Shown here one piece after another: positions 52,982 to 62,272 of a stretch of 64,000 nt of DNA; position 1 is the stretch's first letter, and each line of letters starts with the position of its first letter. This DNA comes from Bradyrhizobium sp. AUGA SZCCT0176 (lineage in GTDB: Bacteria > Pseudomonadota > Alphaproteobacteria > Rhizobiales > Xanthobacteraceae), in the NCBI RefSeq assembly GCF_018130145.1, contig NZ_JAFCMB010000024.1:21350-85349 (forward strand), read 5' to 3'. The notes under the pieces are model-generated. The model worked only from the letters and a program-made list of their open reading frames with translations, was not told the origin of the DNA and did not search any database. The translations under genes and the position numbers were made by a program.

Positions 52982-53835
52982 GATTGAGTACCCCATTTCT
53001 GGACGGTGTTGCGCTCGATGGTGCGGAAGATCAGGTTTTCCACGATCAAGCCAATGATGATCACCGTCAACAGGCCGGCGAAGACAGCAGGTATGTCTAG
53101 CAGATTGCGGTTTTCGAAGATGAACCAGCCGAGCCCGCCCTGCCCCGACGACACGCCGAACACCAATTCGGCGGCAATCAGCGTGCGCCAGGCGAACGCC
53201 CAGCCGATCTTCAGGCCGGTCAGGATCGAGCCGAACGCCGCCGGAATCAGGATGCGCGCCACGTAAGGCAGCCCGCGCAGGCCGTAATTGCGGCCGACCA
53301 TGCGCAGCGTGTTCGACACGCTCTTGAAGCCGGAATGGGTGTTGAGCGCGACCGGCCACAGCACCGAATGGATCAGCACGAAGACGAGGCTGCCATTGCC
53401 GAGCCCGAACCAGATCAGCGCCAGCGGCAGCAGCGCGATCGCCGGCAGCGGGTTGAACATCGCGGTCACGGTTTCGAGGAAATCCGTGCCGATGCGGGTG
53501 GAGATCGCCAGAATGGTGAAGATCCCGGCGAGAATGATGCCGGCGCTGTACCCCATGAACAGCACCTTCAGCGACGCCCAGGCGCGCAGCGGGATCGTGC
53601 CGTCGCGCACCTTCTCGAACATGGTCACGATGGTGTCGTGAAAGGTCGGGAACAGCAGCGGATTGTCGAGGTAAGTGCCGTAGACTTCCCAAACCACCGC
53701 GAGGAAGAGGATGATTACGGCTTTGCGAACGAAGCCGTCGTTCCACAGCAGTTCGAGCACCGAAAGCTTGCGCTCAACCTCTACCGACGCGGCTGCGGCG
53801 GAGGTGTCGCGCATCAGAATTTTCGCTTCGCCCAT
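52978..53835 (-). CDS. ABC transporter permease, NitT/TauT family
   Basis: A 286-residue inner-membrane permease with about six membrane segments and the BPD_transp_1 docking loop (TLRMVGRNYGLRGLPYVARI). The ATG at 53835 was chosen: the longer reading starts inside a family C repeat. Its stop overlaps the dehydratase start, so transport and catabolism are translationally linked. Confidence 0.93.
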   Translation of the reverse strand: MGEAKILMRDTSAAAASVEVERKLSVLELLWNDGFVRKAVIILFLAVVWEVYGTYLDNPLLFPTFHDTIVTMFEKVRDGTIPLRAWASLKVLFMGYSAGIILAGIFTILAISTRIGTDFLETVTAMFNPLPAIALLPLALIWFGLGNGSLVFVLIHSVLWPVALNTHSGFKSVSNTLRMVGRNYGLRGLPYVARILIPAAFGSILTGLKIGWAFAWRTLIAAELVFGVSSGQGGLGWFIFENRNLLDIPAVFAGLLTVIIIGLIVENLIFRTIERNTVQKWGTQS

Positions 53836-53857
53836 CGCGCGCTCAATCCTTTTGTTT

Positions 53858-53933
53858 GAGCATGATCTCCGCGCAAACGCGTTCCGCGTTTGTCGCGAGG
53901 GAAAACCGGTACCCACTTTTCCGGATCATGCTC
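53858..53933. repeat. Family C palindromic repeat
   Basis: GAGCATGATC and GATCATGCTC form exact 10-bp ends; inside are AACGCG-TTCC-GCGTTTG and the ACCGGTACCCACTTTTC core shared with 5024-5072. It touches the stop codon of the ATPase gene. Confidence 0.85.
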
Positions 53934-54709
53934 TAATGTACCGCGGCGGCTTCGTTGTCCGCGTTCGAAAACAGCAGATCGTGAATCTGCTTTTCGAGCC
54001 GAGCGGCGCTGCCGTCTTCGCTGGAGACCTGATCGACGTCTGTTATTTCGGCCTTGACCCGTCCGGGATGCGGCGACAGCAGCAGGATCCGGTTGCCGAT
54101 CTTGATCGCTTCCGCAATCGAATGGGTGACGAACAGCACGGTGAATTTGGTTTCCGACCAGAGCTGCAGCAGTTCGTCCTGGCAGGTGCGCCGCGTCAGC
54201 GCATCGAGCGCGGCGAACGGCTCGTCCATCAAGAGGATATCCGGCTCCATCGCCATGCCGCGCGCGATCGCGACGCGCTGCTTCATGCCGCCCGAGAGCG
54301 TATGCGGATAGGAGTCGACGACGCGGGTGAGGCTGACCTTCTCGATGTAGGCGCGGGCGCGAACCTCGGCCTCCTTGCGCGGCAGCCGCCGCGTCATCAG
54401 AAGCGGGAACATGACGTTTTCCAGCACGGTCTTCCAGGGCAGCAGCTGGTCGAACTCCTGGAAGATCATCATGCGGTCAGCGCCAGGCTCCGTGATCTCG
54501 CGGCCCGAGATCCGCATCTTGCCTTCGCTCGGCGTCATGTAGCCACCGACCGCCTTCAGCAAGGTCGACTTGCCGCAACCGGAGGGACCGAGCAGCACGA
54601 AACGATCGGAACGATCGACCGTAAAACTGACCCGCTCGGTCGCGGTCACCACCGCGCTCGAAGTCTTGTAGCGCAGCGTTACGTCGCTGACGTCGAGAAG
54701 CGCCGTCAT
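53933..54709 (-). CDS. ABC transporter ATP-binding protein, NitT/TauT family
   Basis: A 258-residue ATPase of the SsuB/TauB group. Walker A is LLGPSGCGKSTLL, the Q-loop is MMIFQEFDQLLPW, the signature is YPHTLSGGMKQRVAIARGM, Walker B is ILLMDEPFAALDAL, and the H-loop is VLFVTHSIAEAI. It lies 4 bp after the binding-protein stop and ends at a family C repeat before the permease gene. Confidence 0.94.
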   Translation of the reverse strand: MTALLDVSDVTLRYKTSSAVVTATERVSFTVDRSDRFVLLGPSGCGKSTLLKAVGGYMTPSEGKMRISGREITEPGADRMMIFQEFDQLLPWKTVLENVMFPLLMTRRLPRKEAEVRARAYIEKVSLTRVVDSYPHTLSGGMKQRVAIARGMAMEPDILLMDEPFAALDALTRRTCQDELLQLWSETKFTVLFVTHSIAEAIKIGNRILLLSPHPGRVKAEITDVDQVSSEDGSAARLEKQIHDLLFSNADNEAAAVH

Positions 54710-54713
54710 CGCG

Positions 54714-55733
54714 TCAATTGCCCTTCAGGTCATGCGCCATCGGCAGGTAATATTCGGTCCACGCCTTGGGCTGGGTCTTCAGCGTACCGACCTTGAACAG
54801 ATGGTTGGCGAATTTCATGGTGCCCTGCGGCTGCAGGTTCCACTCCATCATGCCGGGCTCCTTGAGCCAGGCCAGCAGATCTTCGGCGCTGGTCTTGTCG
54901 CCGGTGACTTCCTTGTAGATATCCACCGCCGCCTTGGTGTCGCTGCGGATCAGATCCTGCGCTTCCTTGGTGGCATCGCGCACCGCCTGGACAATCTTGG
55001 GATTGGCGTCGGCGAATTTGGTTGTCGTGAAGAACTGCGCCTGGCTCAGCGGCCCGCCCATCACGTCGGGCGAGGACAGCACGACATGGGCGCCGGGCAC
55101 GTTCTTCAGTTCGAGGAACGTAAAGGGCGGGATCGCGAAATGGTTGCGAACCTCGTGCTGGGCGTTGGTCATCGCGACATAGGCATCGGGATGGCCGAGC
55201 TGCACAGTGTTGGGATCGAGCTTCGACCATTGGTCGGCGCCGAACAATTCGGCGGCCGCGATCTGCAGCACGATCGCCTGGGTCGAGACTTTCACGGTCG
55301 GCACCGCAATCTTGTCGTTGGGGCCGATATCTTTCAGCGACTTGATGTTGGCGTCGCGGCTGATCAGCGTCATCGGCTGTGCTGACGTCGCAACGATACC
55401 CTTGACGCCGCCGCGGGTGCGATCCCACAGCAGCAGCAGGTTGCCGGTGCCGGTGTTGAGGATGTCGACGCCCCCCGCAAGCAGCGCGTCGGTCTGGGCG
55501 CCGCCGCTGTTGAAGCTGAGCCACTTGGTGGTGATGCCCGCAAGGCCCAGCGCCGCGGCGTGCTTTTCGATCAGCTTCTGCTTTTCCATGATGTGCGAGG
55601 GCATGTAGAAAATGCCGGGCTGCCGCGACAGCGCGATCTCGCTTTTCTGTTGCGCCAGCGCGGGCGCGCCGGACAGCGCCATTCCGAGTGCTGCGATTGC
55701 GCCTGCAGCGGCGCGCCACATCATGCTCTTCAT
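54714..55733 (-). CDS. ABC transporter substrate-binding protein, NitT/TauT (NMT1/THI5-like) family
   Basis: A 339-residue periplasmic binding protein with a signal peptide (APALAQ near residue 27) and the NMT1-like pattern FNSGGAQTDALLAGGVDILN. First gene of the operon. CGGAGGAAACC precedes the ATG at 55733; the longer reading has no support. NitT/TauT systems usually carry nitrate, sulfonates, thiamine precursors or aromatic acids, so a sugar acid would be unusual. Confidence 0.93.
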   Translation of the reverse strand: MKSMMWRAAAGAIAALGMALSGAPALAQQKSEIALSRQPGIFYMPSHIMEKQKLIEKHAAALGLAGITTKWLSFNSGGAQTDALLAGGVDILNTGTGNLLLLWDRTRGGVKGIVATSAQPMTLISRDANIKSLKDIGPNDKIAVPTVKVSTQAIVLQIAAAELFGADQWSKLDPNTVQLGHPDAYVAMTNAQHEVRNHFAIPPFTFLELKNVPGAHVVLSSPDVMGGPLSQAQFFTTTKFADANPKIVQAVRDATKEAQDLIRSDTKAAVDIYKEVTGDKTSAEDLLAWLKEPGMMEWNLQPQGTMKFANHLFKVGTLKTQPKAWTEYYLPMAHDLKGN

Positions 55734-55782
55734 CGTTGGTTTCCTCCGGCGGTCTCTACGCATTGACGCCCTCAAGGAGATG

Positions 55783-55798
55783 CACTAATATATTAGTG
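55783..55798. promoter_or_regulatory. Perfect palindrome between the GntR gene and the catabolic operon
   Basis: CACTAATATATTAGTG, 16 bp with perfect symmetry, inside a wider CCTCAA...TTGAGG frame. It lies 50 bp upstream of the binding-protein ATG and 40 bp upstream of the GntR ATG. This is the position and form expected of a FadR/GntR operator. Confidence 0.7.
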
Positions 55799-55837
55799 TA
55801 TTTGAGGCAAGCACCTTCTGAAAGGACCGTTGTTCCG

Positions 55838-56557
55838 ATGGGTCCAACGCCAATCGCCGCCCGCCGCGCCGCACCGCGTTCCCCCGAGCGGCTCGACCGC
55901 GACCGGCAGGCTGCGCCCCAGGTATTCGAGCGCCTGCGCGGCATGATCATTTCGCTGGAGCTGCCGCCGGGATCGCCGCTGTCGCGGGCCGCTTTGGCCG
56001 GGCAGTTCGGAATCAGTTCGACGCCAATCCGGGACGCCCTGATGCGGCTCGAAGAGGAAGGCCTGGTCGACGTGTTCCCGCAATATGCGACCGTGGTCAG
56101 CCGGGTCGATGTGCGATTGGCCCAGCAAGCGCATTTCCTGCGGCAGGCGGTGGAGCTGGAGATCGTGCGCGGGTTGGCGATCCGCCATGACGAAGCCTTC
56201 GTCGCCGAGCTGAATGGAACAATCGTGCGCCAACAGCAATTCGCCAAGGCCGGCGAGTTCGAGAAATTCATGGCCGCCGACAATGAATTCCACGCCCAGC
56301 TCTATACGGCGGCCGACAAGCAGGACATCTGGGCGCTGGTGCGCAGCCGCAGCGGCCATATCGACCGGCTGCGCCGGCTGCATCTGCCCTCCCCCGGCAA
56401 GGCGCAGGACATCGTGCGGCACCACAGGCTGATCGCCAAGGCGATCGACGCCGGCGATCCAGACGGGGCGCAGAAGCATCTGCGCACCCATCTGTCGGGA
56501 ACGCTCAGCGAACTCGCCCAGATCCGGGCGCGGTATCCGGAATATCTGAGCGACTGA
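55838..56557 (+). CDS. GntR family (FadR subfamily) transcriptional regulator
   Basis: A 239-residue regulator. A basic N-terminal tail leads to the winged helix (about 25-90: LELPPGSPLSRAALAGQFGI, then SSTPIRDALMRLEEEGLV) and an FCD helical effector domain (about 95-225) with metal-binding His residues in NEFHAQLY and VRHHRLIAKAI. The ATG at 55838 follows AAGGA. It is divergent from the transport/sugar-acid operon across a perfect palindrome and is its likely repressor. The inducer is probably a pathway acid (inference). Confidence 0.94.
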   Translation: MGPTPIAARRAAPRSPERLDRDRQAAPQVFERLRGMIISLELPPGSPLSRAALAGQFGISSTPIRDALMRLEEEGLVDVFPQYATVVSRVDVRLAQQAHFLRQAVELEIVRGLAIRHDEAFVAELNGTIVRQQQFAKAGEFEKFMAADNEFHAQLYTAADKQDIWALVRSRSGHIDRLRRLHLPSPGKAQDIVRHHRLIAKAIDAGDPDGAQKHLRTHLSGTLSELAQIRARYPEYLSD

Positions 56558-56760
56558 ACGCCGCAGATTAATCCGCGCCATCAGGACGAATCGGCTCCGT
56601 TGCGGCAGCAAATTGCTCGCTGTCTACCCGACAACAGGCGGATATGCGGTTCTTGGCAGGAACATCTGCAGCCGGGAAACCGTTGCAGGAGAACAAGGTT
56701 TCAGCGAAAATCGCAACCTGCCGTTGACCTGATTCCAGCGGGCGCCCGGAGAACCTTCTT

Positions 56761-57198
56761 TTGGCAAGAATATTGATAGTAGACGACGATACCGCGGTTC
56801 AGGCCACGGTCCGCCTATTGCTCGAGCGCGCAGGCCATAGCGTGGTCACCGCCGGTGACGGCCGTAAAGGGCTTGCGCTGTTCGAAAAGGAAGATTTCGA
56901 TCTGCTGTTTCTCGACATCTTCATGCCGGGAATGGACGGGTTCGAGACCATGCGGCTGGTTCACCAGCTGCGGCCACTGATACCGATCGTCGTGATCTCG
57001 GGACGGCCGATATCTTCGGAAGAAGGCGCCGCCCCCGACTTCCTGACCATGGCGACCAAGCTCGGCGCCGTCTCCAGTCTGCAGAAACCGTTCAAACCGG
57101 CGGCCCTGCTGGCGATGGTCACGAACTGCCTGGAGGCCGCCAAACGCCTGTCGTCAAGTTCATCCCATGCCCCCGGCGGAGTTGCTTCCTGCCCGTAA
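56761..57198 (+). CDS. Single-domain response regulator
   Basis: A 145-residue CheY-like receiver with phospho-acceptor Asp52 (LLFLDIFMPGMDGFE), the acidic pair in LIVDDDTAVQ, and Lys in LQKPFKPAALL. A short Ser-rich tail follows and there is no output domain. The TTG start at 56761 is preceded by CGGAGAA. It lies 70 bp upstream of a hybrid kinase on the same strand and may relay its phosphate (inference). Confidence 0.93.
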   Translation: MARILIVDDDTAVQATVRLLLERAGHSVVTAGDGRKGLALFEKEDFDLLFLDIFMPGMDGFETMRLVHQLRPLIPIVVISGRPISSEEGAAPDFLTMATKLGAVSSLQKPFKPAALLAMVTNCLEAAKRLSSSSSHAPGGVASCP

Positions 57199-57268
57199 TG
57201 CGAAATAGCATTACCGGGTTCGCCCAGCCGCTTGCCCGGGATGAACGGGAGGGCGAACGAATCAAAAA

Positions 57269-60200
57269 ATGACGCTCACAACCAGGCTTGCCATCGCCAT
57301 GATTGCGTTGGTCGCGCTCGCGGTTTCCGCGGTCGGCTGGCTGAGCTATCGCAGCCTGGAACAGGCGCTGCTGCTGCGCGCCCGAGACCGCATCGAGACG
57401 CATTCGCGGCAGGTGGCGACCGACCTCGAATATTACGCAGCCAGTGCGACCGGAGATGTCGCGGGCTTCCGTTCGGCAGCGGCGTTGCGGGGACTGATCC
57501 GCGCCCGAAGGGCGGGCGGCGTCGATCCGGTGGATGGTGTCTCCGAAAAGACGTGGCGCGACCGGATAGCGACTCGCCTTGCAGCGGAACTCGAAGCCAA
57601 GCCCACCTATGCGATGTTTCGGATCATCAGCTTTGATGACGACGGCCGCGAGGTCGTCCGCGTCGACCGTATGGGACCAGACGACAGGATTCGTATCGTT
57701 CCCGAAGAGGGACTGCAGAAGAGAAGCGACCGAAACTATTTCACGGAAACGCTCGCACTCGGTCCCGGACAAATCTACGTTTCGCCGCTCGATCTGGGAC
57801 GCCGCAACGGACTGATCGAGGAGACGCACAGGCCGACGATTCGCATCGCGACGCCGATCTTCGCCGATGACGGCAAGCCGTTCGGCATCTTCATGATCAA
57901 TGTCGATATGCGGCGGGCATTCGACCGCGTGCGGTCGTCGATGTTGCCGGGCGAGACGATCTACGTCGTCAACCGGCAGGGCGACTATCTCATTCATCCC
58001 GATCGCTCACGCGAGTTCGGCGCGCTGCTCGGCAAGCCCAACGACTGGAAAGCCGACTTTCCGCAACTGGCGGCGCAGGCAGGGGCAACCCGCGGCATCG
58101 CCGAAATCGTCCCGGATCATGCTGCCCGCTCGGGCGGGATAGCTCTCGCCCCTGCCCTTCTGGCTGGTACCGAATGGGTTGGCGTGATCGAAACCACCCC
58201 CAACGCCGTGATCATGGCGCCGGCCGCCAGCATCAGAAACACCTCCCTTCTGGTCGGAACGATCGCCGTGTTGTGCGCGGCAGTGCTGGCCCTGCTGATC
58301 GCGAGGTCGCTGACCCGGCCGATCATTCGCCTGACCGCCGCCGTACAGGGCGCCGCCCGGAACGGGAAAGTCGCCATTCCGGTTGACGCTCGCGGCGAGA
58401 CCGGCGTGCTGGCGCGCGCATTCGCTGACGTGATCGAGGAGGTCAACGAGAAGACCGCAGCACTGCAGCAGGAGGTTCAGGAGCATCGCCGCACCATCGC
58501 GGCGCGCGACCACCACGCCGAGCGCGAGCGTCTGTTCAGCGCGGCGGTCGAATCATCCAACGACGCCATCATCACGACGTCGCTCGACGGCACGATCACC
58601 GGCTGGAACTCGGCTGCGGAACGATTGTACGGATACAGTGCGGCGGAAGCGGCAGGCAAGAACATCGCGATCCTGATGCCCGCCGGCCGGCTGCCCGAGG
58701 TGCAGGACATCCTGCGCCGGATCGGCTGGGGTGAAAGCATCGAGCACAACGAAACCACGCGTCTTCGCAAGGACGGCACGCCGGTCGAGGTTTCGCTCAG
58801 CATTTCGCCGATCAAGGCGCCCTCGGGCGCGACCATCGGCATATCGAAGGTTGCCCGCGACATTACCGACAGCAACAAGACCCGGCTGGAGCTGCGCCAA
58901 CAGGCCGAGGAGCTTCGCCGCGTCTTCGAGACTTCGCAGGACCTGATCATGGTGACGGATTCACGGGGATCCGTGGTCCAGATCAGCCCGAGTTGCGCCG
59001 TCATCCTGGGCTATTGGCCCGGCGAGATGATCGGCCGCAGTGGAGAAGACTTCATCCATCCCGATCATCTCGAGAACTCGCGCCAGGAAATGCGCGCCCT
59101 GCGGCGCGGGCAACGCCCGACGATTGCGGACACGCGTTGCTTCCACAAGAGCGGTCGCGAAGTGTGGCTGTCCTGGCTCGGGGTCTGGTCCCAACCGGTG
59201 AGACGGTTCTTCTTTGTCGGCCGCGACATGACCGAGACCCGCCGGGCGCAGGAAACCTTGCGTGAAAGCGCACAGCTGGCCCGCGGGATCATCAACACGG
59301 CGCTCGATGCCTTTGTCCAGATGGACGATCAGGGCACGATCGCGGACTGGAATTCGCAAGCCGAGAATATCTTCGGCTGGACACGGGATGAAGCGGTCGG
59401 AGCCAAACTCAGCGAACTGATCATTCCATACGTCCATCGCGACGCGCACGCGGCCGGCCTGGAACGGTTCCTGCGCACCGGTGATGGGGTGATCCTCGGC
59501 CGCCGTCTCGAGATCGACGCGATGCGACGCGACGGCAAGGAGATCAAGGTCGAACTGAGTGTCACCGCGCTGAAGCGCCGCAACGGCTTCGTGTTCAACG
59601 GTTTCATACGCGACCTCACCGACAAGATCGCCACTGAGGACCGCATCCGGCAGTCCGAGAAGATGGAAGCCGTCGGCCAGCTCACCGGCGGCATCGCGCA
59701 TGATTTCAACAATATCCTGACCGTCATCACCGGGACGATCGAAATCCTGGCCGACGCCGTCAAGGACGAGCCGCAACTCGCGGCCATCACGCGGATGATT
59801 GACGAAGCCGCGTCGCGCGGCGCCGACCTCACCCAGCATCTATTGGCATTCGCCCGCAAGCAGCCGCTCGAGCCTCAGGAAACCGACGTCAATACGCTGA
59901 TCATCGACACCGCGAAACTGCTGCAGCGTACGCTCGGCGAGCATGTCGAGATCGAATCGGTATTTGAAGACGAATCCTGCCCGGCGATCGTCGATCCCAA
60001 TCAACTGGCCACCGCCATCCTCAATCTCGCCCTCAACGCCCGCGATGCGATGCCTGACGGAGGCAAGCTGATCATCGAAACCGGCATGGTCGTACTCGAT
60101 GAGCATTACACCAGGACGCACAATGACGTCCGGCCGGGCCGCTACGCGCTGATCGCAGTCAGCGATACCGGAACCGGCATTCCGGCTGGCATCCTCGACA

Positions 60201-60775
60201 AGGTGTTCAATCCGTTCTTCACCTCGAAGGGGCCGGGCAAGGGAACCGGCCTCGGGCTCAGCATGGTCTACGGCTTCGTCAAGCAATCCGCCGGCCACAT
60301 CATGATCTACAGCGAGGAAGGCCACGGCACGACGATCAAGATGTACCTGCCGCCGGCCTCAGGCACGTCGCTTGCGGCCGGGCCGAGCCACGGGCCGACG
60401 GTCGAGGGCGGCAATGAGACGATCCTGGTGGTCGAAGACGACGCGCTGGTGCGCAATTACGTGCTGACGCAACTGCATTCGCTCGGCTACGTCACGATGG
60501 ATGCGGGGAACGCGACGGAGGCGCTCGCGATCGTCAACGCCGGCCACCCCTTCGACCTGCTGTTCACCGACGTGATCATGCCCGGCCTCAACGGCCGCCA
60601 GCTCGCCAACGAGATGCTGAAGATCAAACCCGGGCTGAAAGTGCTGTTCACGTCAGGCTATACCGAAAACGCGATCATCCACCACGGCCGGCTCGACGAG
60701 GGCGTGCTGCTGCTGGCCAAGCCCTATCGCAAATCGGATATGGCCATCATGATTCGCAAGGCCCTCGGCGACTAG
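57269..60775 (+). CDS. Hybrid sensor histidine kinase (dCache-HAMP-PAS3-HisKA-HATPase-REC)
   Basis: A 1168-residue membrane sensor kinase. The order is: membrane helix (7-27), periplasmic Cache-type sensor (about 35-300), second helix (about 325-345), HAMP (to about 400), three PAS domains (about 420-540, 545-665, 670-795), HisKA with phospho-His811 (GGIAHDFNNIL), and HATPase with NLALNARDAMPDGG and DTGTGIP. A C-terminal receiver carries Asp1101 (LLFTDVIMPGLNG). The PAS-rich layout suggests that cytoplasmic cues are integrated with a periplasmic ligand. The stop codon runs directly into a palindromic repeat. Confidence 0.95.
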   Translation: MTLTTRLAIAMIALVALAVSAVGWLSYRSLEQALLLRARDRIETHSRQVATDLEYYAASATGDVAGFRSAAALRGLIRARRAGGVDPVDGVSEKTWRDRIATRLAAELEAKPTYAMFRIISFDDDGREVVRVDRMGPDDRIRIVPEEGLQKRSDRNYFTETLALGPGQIYVSPLDLGRRNGLIEETHRPTIRIATPIFADDGKPFGIFMINVDMRRAFDRVRSSMLPGETIYVVNRQGDYLIHPDRSREFGALLGKPNDWKADFPQLAAQAGATRGIAEIVPDHAARSGGIALAPALLAGTEWVGVIETTPNAVIMAPAASIRNTSLLVGTIAVLCAAVLALLIARSLTRPIIRLTAAVQGAARNGKVAIPVDARGETGVLARAFADVIEEVNEKTAALQQEVQEHRRTIAARDHHAERERLFSAAVESSNDAIITTSLDGTITGWNSAAERLYGYSAAEAAGKNIAILMPAGRLPEVQDILRRIGWGESIEHNETTRLRKDGTPVEVSLSISPIKAPSGATIGISKVARDITDSNKTRLELRQQAEELRRVFETSQDLIMVTDSRGSVVQISPSCAVILGYWPGEMIGRSGEDFIHPDHLENSRQEMRALRRGQRPTIADTRCFHKSGREVWLSWLGVWSQPVRRFFFVGRDMTETRRAQETLRESAQLARGIINTALDAFVQMDDQGTIADWNSQAENIFGWTRDEAVGAKLSELIIPYVHRDAHAAGLERFLRTGDGVILGRRLEIDAMRRDGKEIKVELSVTALKRRNGFVFNGFIRDLTDKIATEDRIRQSEKMEAVGQLTGGIAHDFNNILTVITGTIEILADAVKDEPQLAAITRMIDEAASRGADLTQHLLAFARKQPLEPQETDVNTLIIDTAKLLQRTLGEHVEIESVFEDESCPAIVDPNQLATAILNLALNARDAMPDGGKLIIETGMVVLDEHYTRTHNDVRPGRYALIAVSDTGTGIPAGILDKVFNPFFTSKGPGKGTGLGLSMVYGFVKQSAGHIMIYSEEGHGTTIKMYLPPASGTSLAAGPSHGPTVEGGNETILVVEDDALVRNYVLTQLHSLGYVTMDAGNATEALAIVNAGHPFDLLFTDVIMPGLNGRQLANEMLKIKPGLKVLFTSGYTENAIIHHGRLDEGVLLLAKPYRKSDMAIMIRKALGD

Positions 60776-60877
60776 AGCCTTTTCCGTTCCGATTTAAATC
60801 GGAACGGGGTTCTAGATTCTAGATTTGACGCGTTTTCTTGACGCGAACCGGTGTCCACTTCGCTGGAAAACGCTCTA
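60774..60877. repeat. Palindromic repeat with internal 24-bp perfect palindrome
   Basis: AGAGC and GCTCT ends enclose CCGTTCCGATTT joined to its exact reverse complement (60784-60807) and an ACCGGTGTCCACTT segment related to the family C core. It lies between the hybrid kinase and the converging FixJ-type gene and may act as a two-way transcription stop. Confidence 0.75.
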
Positions 60878-60929
60878 GCGGCCTACAGCTGCCGCGCATT
60901 CTCGCGAAAGCTGCACCGTCGCCGTCCAC

Positions 60930-61568
60930 TCACGCCTGACGCGAAGTGGTCATCACGATTCGGACCAGGTCAGCGGCGTTGCGTGCCCCGAGCTTCTTCA
61001 TGATGTTGGCGCGGTGATCCTCGATGGTCCGCGGGCTGATCCCAAGGTGCCTGCCCGCTTCCTTGTTGGACGCGCCGGCGGTGAACTGCTCGAGCACTTC
61101 GCGTTCGCGGCGGGTGAGCGGCTCGCGTCCGGGAAAATGCAGCGTCGCGATCCGGGACGCGGAGTTGTTTTCCGCCTGCCGGCGCGCATAGGCCTCGATC
61201 GCCTCGTCGAGCCGTGCGACGATCTCGCTGCCACGGAACGGCTTTTCAATGAAGTCCAGCGCGCCGCTCTTGATGGCGTTGACGGCCATCGAGATATCGC
61301 CTTGCCCGGAGATCATGAAGATCGGCGCAGGATAGTCCTCGCCGTGCAGTTCCTTCAGGATGTCGAGGCCCGATTTGCCGGGGATATGCACGTCGAGCAG
61401 GATGCAGGACGGCGTCCGGGTTCTTGCAACGGCCAGCAATGCGGCGCCGTCGGCAAAACAGATGACCTGATAACCGCCCGCCGACAGCACCATGGAAAGC
61501 GTGTCGCGCACGGCCGGGTCGTCATCGACTACAAAGATCTCCCCGCGGGAGTGGGCTTTCTCAGCCAT
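60930..61568 (-). CDS. FixJ/NarL-type two-component response regulator
   Basis: A 212-residue regulator. The receiver (about 10-125) has Asp59 (SCILLDVHIPGKSGLD) and Lys in FIEKPFRGSE. The LuxR-type helix-turn-helix (about 148-205) contains LTRREREVLEQFTAGASNKE and LGISPRTIEDHRANIMKKLG. It converges on the hybrid kinase gene and is a plausible partner. A CCCGTA-TTTG-TACGGG palindrome lies 77 bp upstream of its ATG. Confidence 0.94.
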   Translation of the reverse strand: MAEKAHSRGEIFVVDDDPAVRDTLSMVLSAGGYQVICFADGAALLAVARTRTPSCILLDVHIPGKSGLDILKELHGEDYPAPIFMISGQGDISMAVNAIKSGALDFIEKPFRGSEIVARLDEAIEAYARRQAENNSASRIATLHFPGREPLTRREREVLEQFTAGASNKEAGRHLGISPRTIEDHRANIMKKLGARNAADLVRIVMTTSRQA

Positions 61569-61644
61569 GTTTCAACTTCCGTGCATGGTGAAACGTGACG
61601 CGCACTCGATATCGGTACTCAACTACATACCGCATCAAAACGCC

Positions 61645-61660
61645 CCCGTATTTGTACGGG
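61645..61660. promoter_or_regulatory. Palindrome upstream of the FixJ-type regulator
   Basis: CCCGTA and TACGGG, perfect 6-bp arms around TTTG, in the spacer between the FixJ-type gene and a divergent small gene. A candidate operator for a LuxR-type response regulator. Confidence 0.45.
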
Positions 61661-61720
61661 ACGTTCGCTTAACGCACAAGTAGCAACGCGCCCCTAAAAA
61701 GTGGCCTGAGGAGTGCAGCT

Positions 61721-62083
61721 ATGCAGAACCCCCAAGGCGGCGGCATCGCGATCGAACCCGACGACCGAAATAACGCGTACCGCTCGGTGGTATCGGATGT
61801 CATATCCCTGATCGAGCATGTCCAGGCGAGCCTGAGGCTGATCGAACAGGAGATCGCCCGCGAAACCGCGTCCGGCAGCCAAGACATCTCCACCAATGTC
61901 GTTGTGCTGGATGATGTGACGCCGCCCTATGTCAGGGCGACCGTGGCGTTGAAGGCCTGTGACGCCAATCTTGCCATCGCCCTCCACTCGCTGCTCGACC
62001 CCATGACACCGTCCAATACACCGGAGCAGGGCGCCAGCGATTATGCCTGGAGTCCGCCGGCGCTTTCGGTTCTCAGCGCGTAA
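61721..62083 (+). CDS. Hypothetical protein
   Basis: A 120-residue, acidic, probably soluble protein with no signal peptide. An amphipathic helix (VISLIEHVQASLRLIEQEIA) is followed by a segment with LDDVTPPYVRATVALKACDA that looks like a second helix pair. No family is recognised. TGAGGAG lies 8 nt before the ATG. It is divergent from the FixJ-type regulator and may be controlled by it. Confidence 0.75.
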   Translation: MQNPQGGGIAIEPDDRNNAYRSVVSDVISLIEHVQASLRLIEQEIARETASGSQDISTNVVVLDDVTPPYVRATVALKACDANLAIALHSLLDPMTPSNTPEQGASDYAWSPPALSVLSA

Positions 62084-62272
62084 GCGAATAGCGGCGCCGT
62101 GCCGCAGCAGCCCGCCCAATACGGCCATCTGAAAATTGGGAACATCGAACCGGCCAGCCTGTATTGGCGGGTCCTTGCCGTTTGCCGCCATCCTGGCCCG
62201 GACGTTGCCTCGGCTTTTTGCCAATGAGCGATTTCACCGCCTCACCAGCGGTTCGGTGCGAAAGCTAGACGC

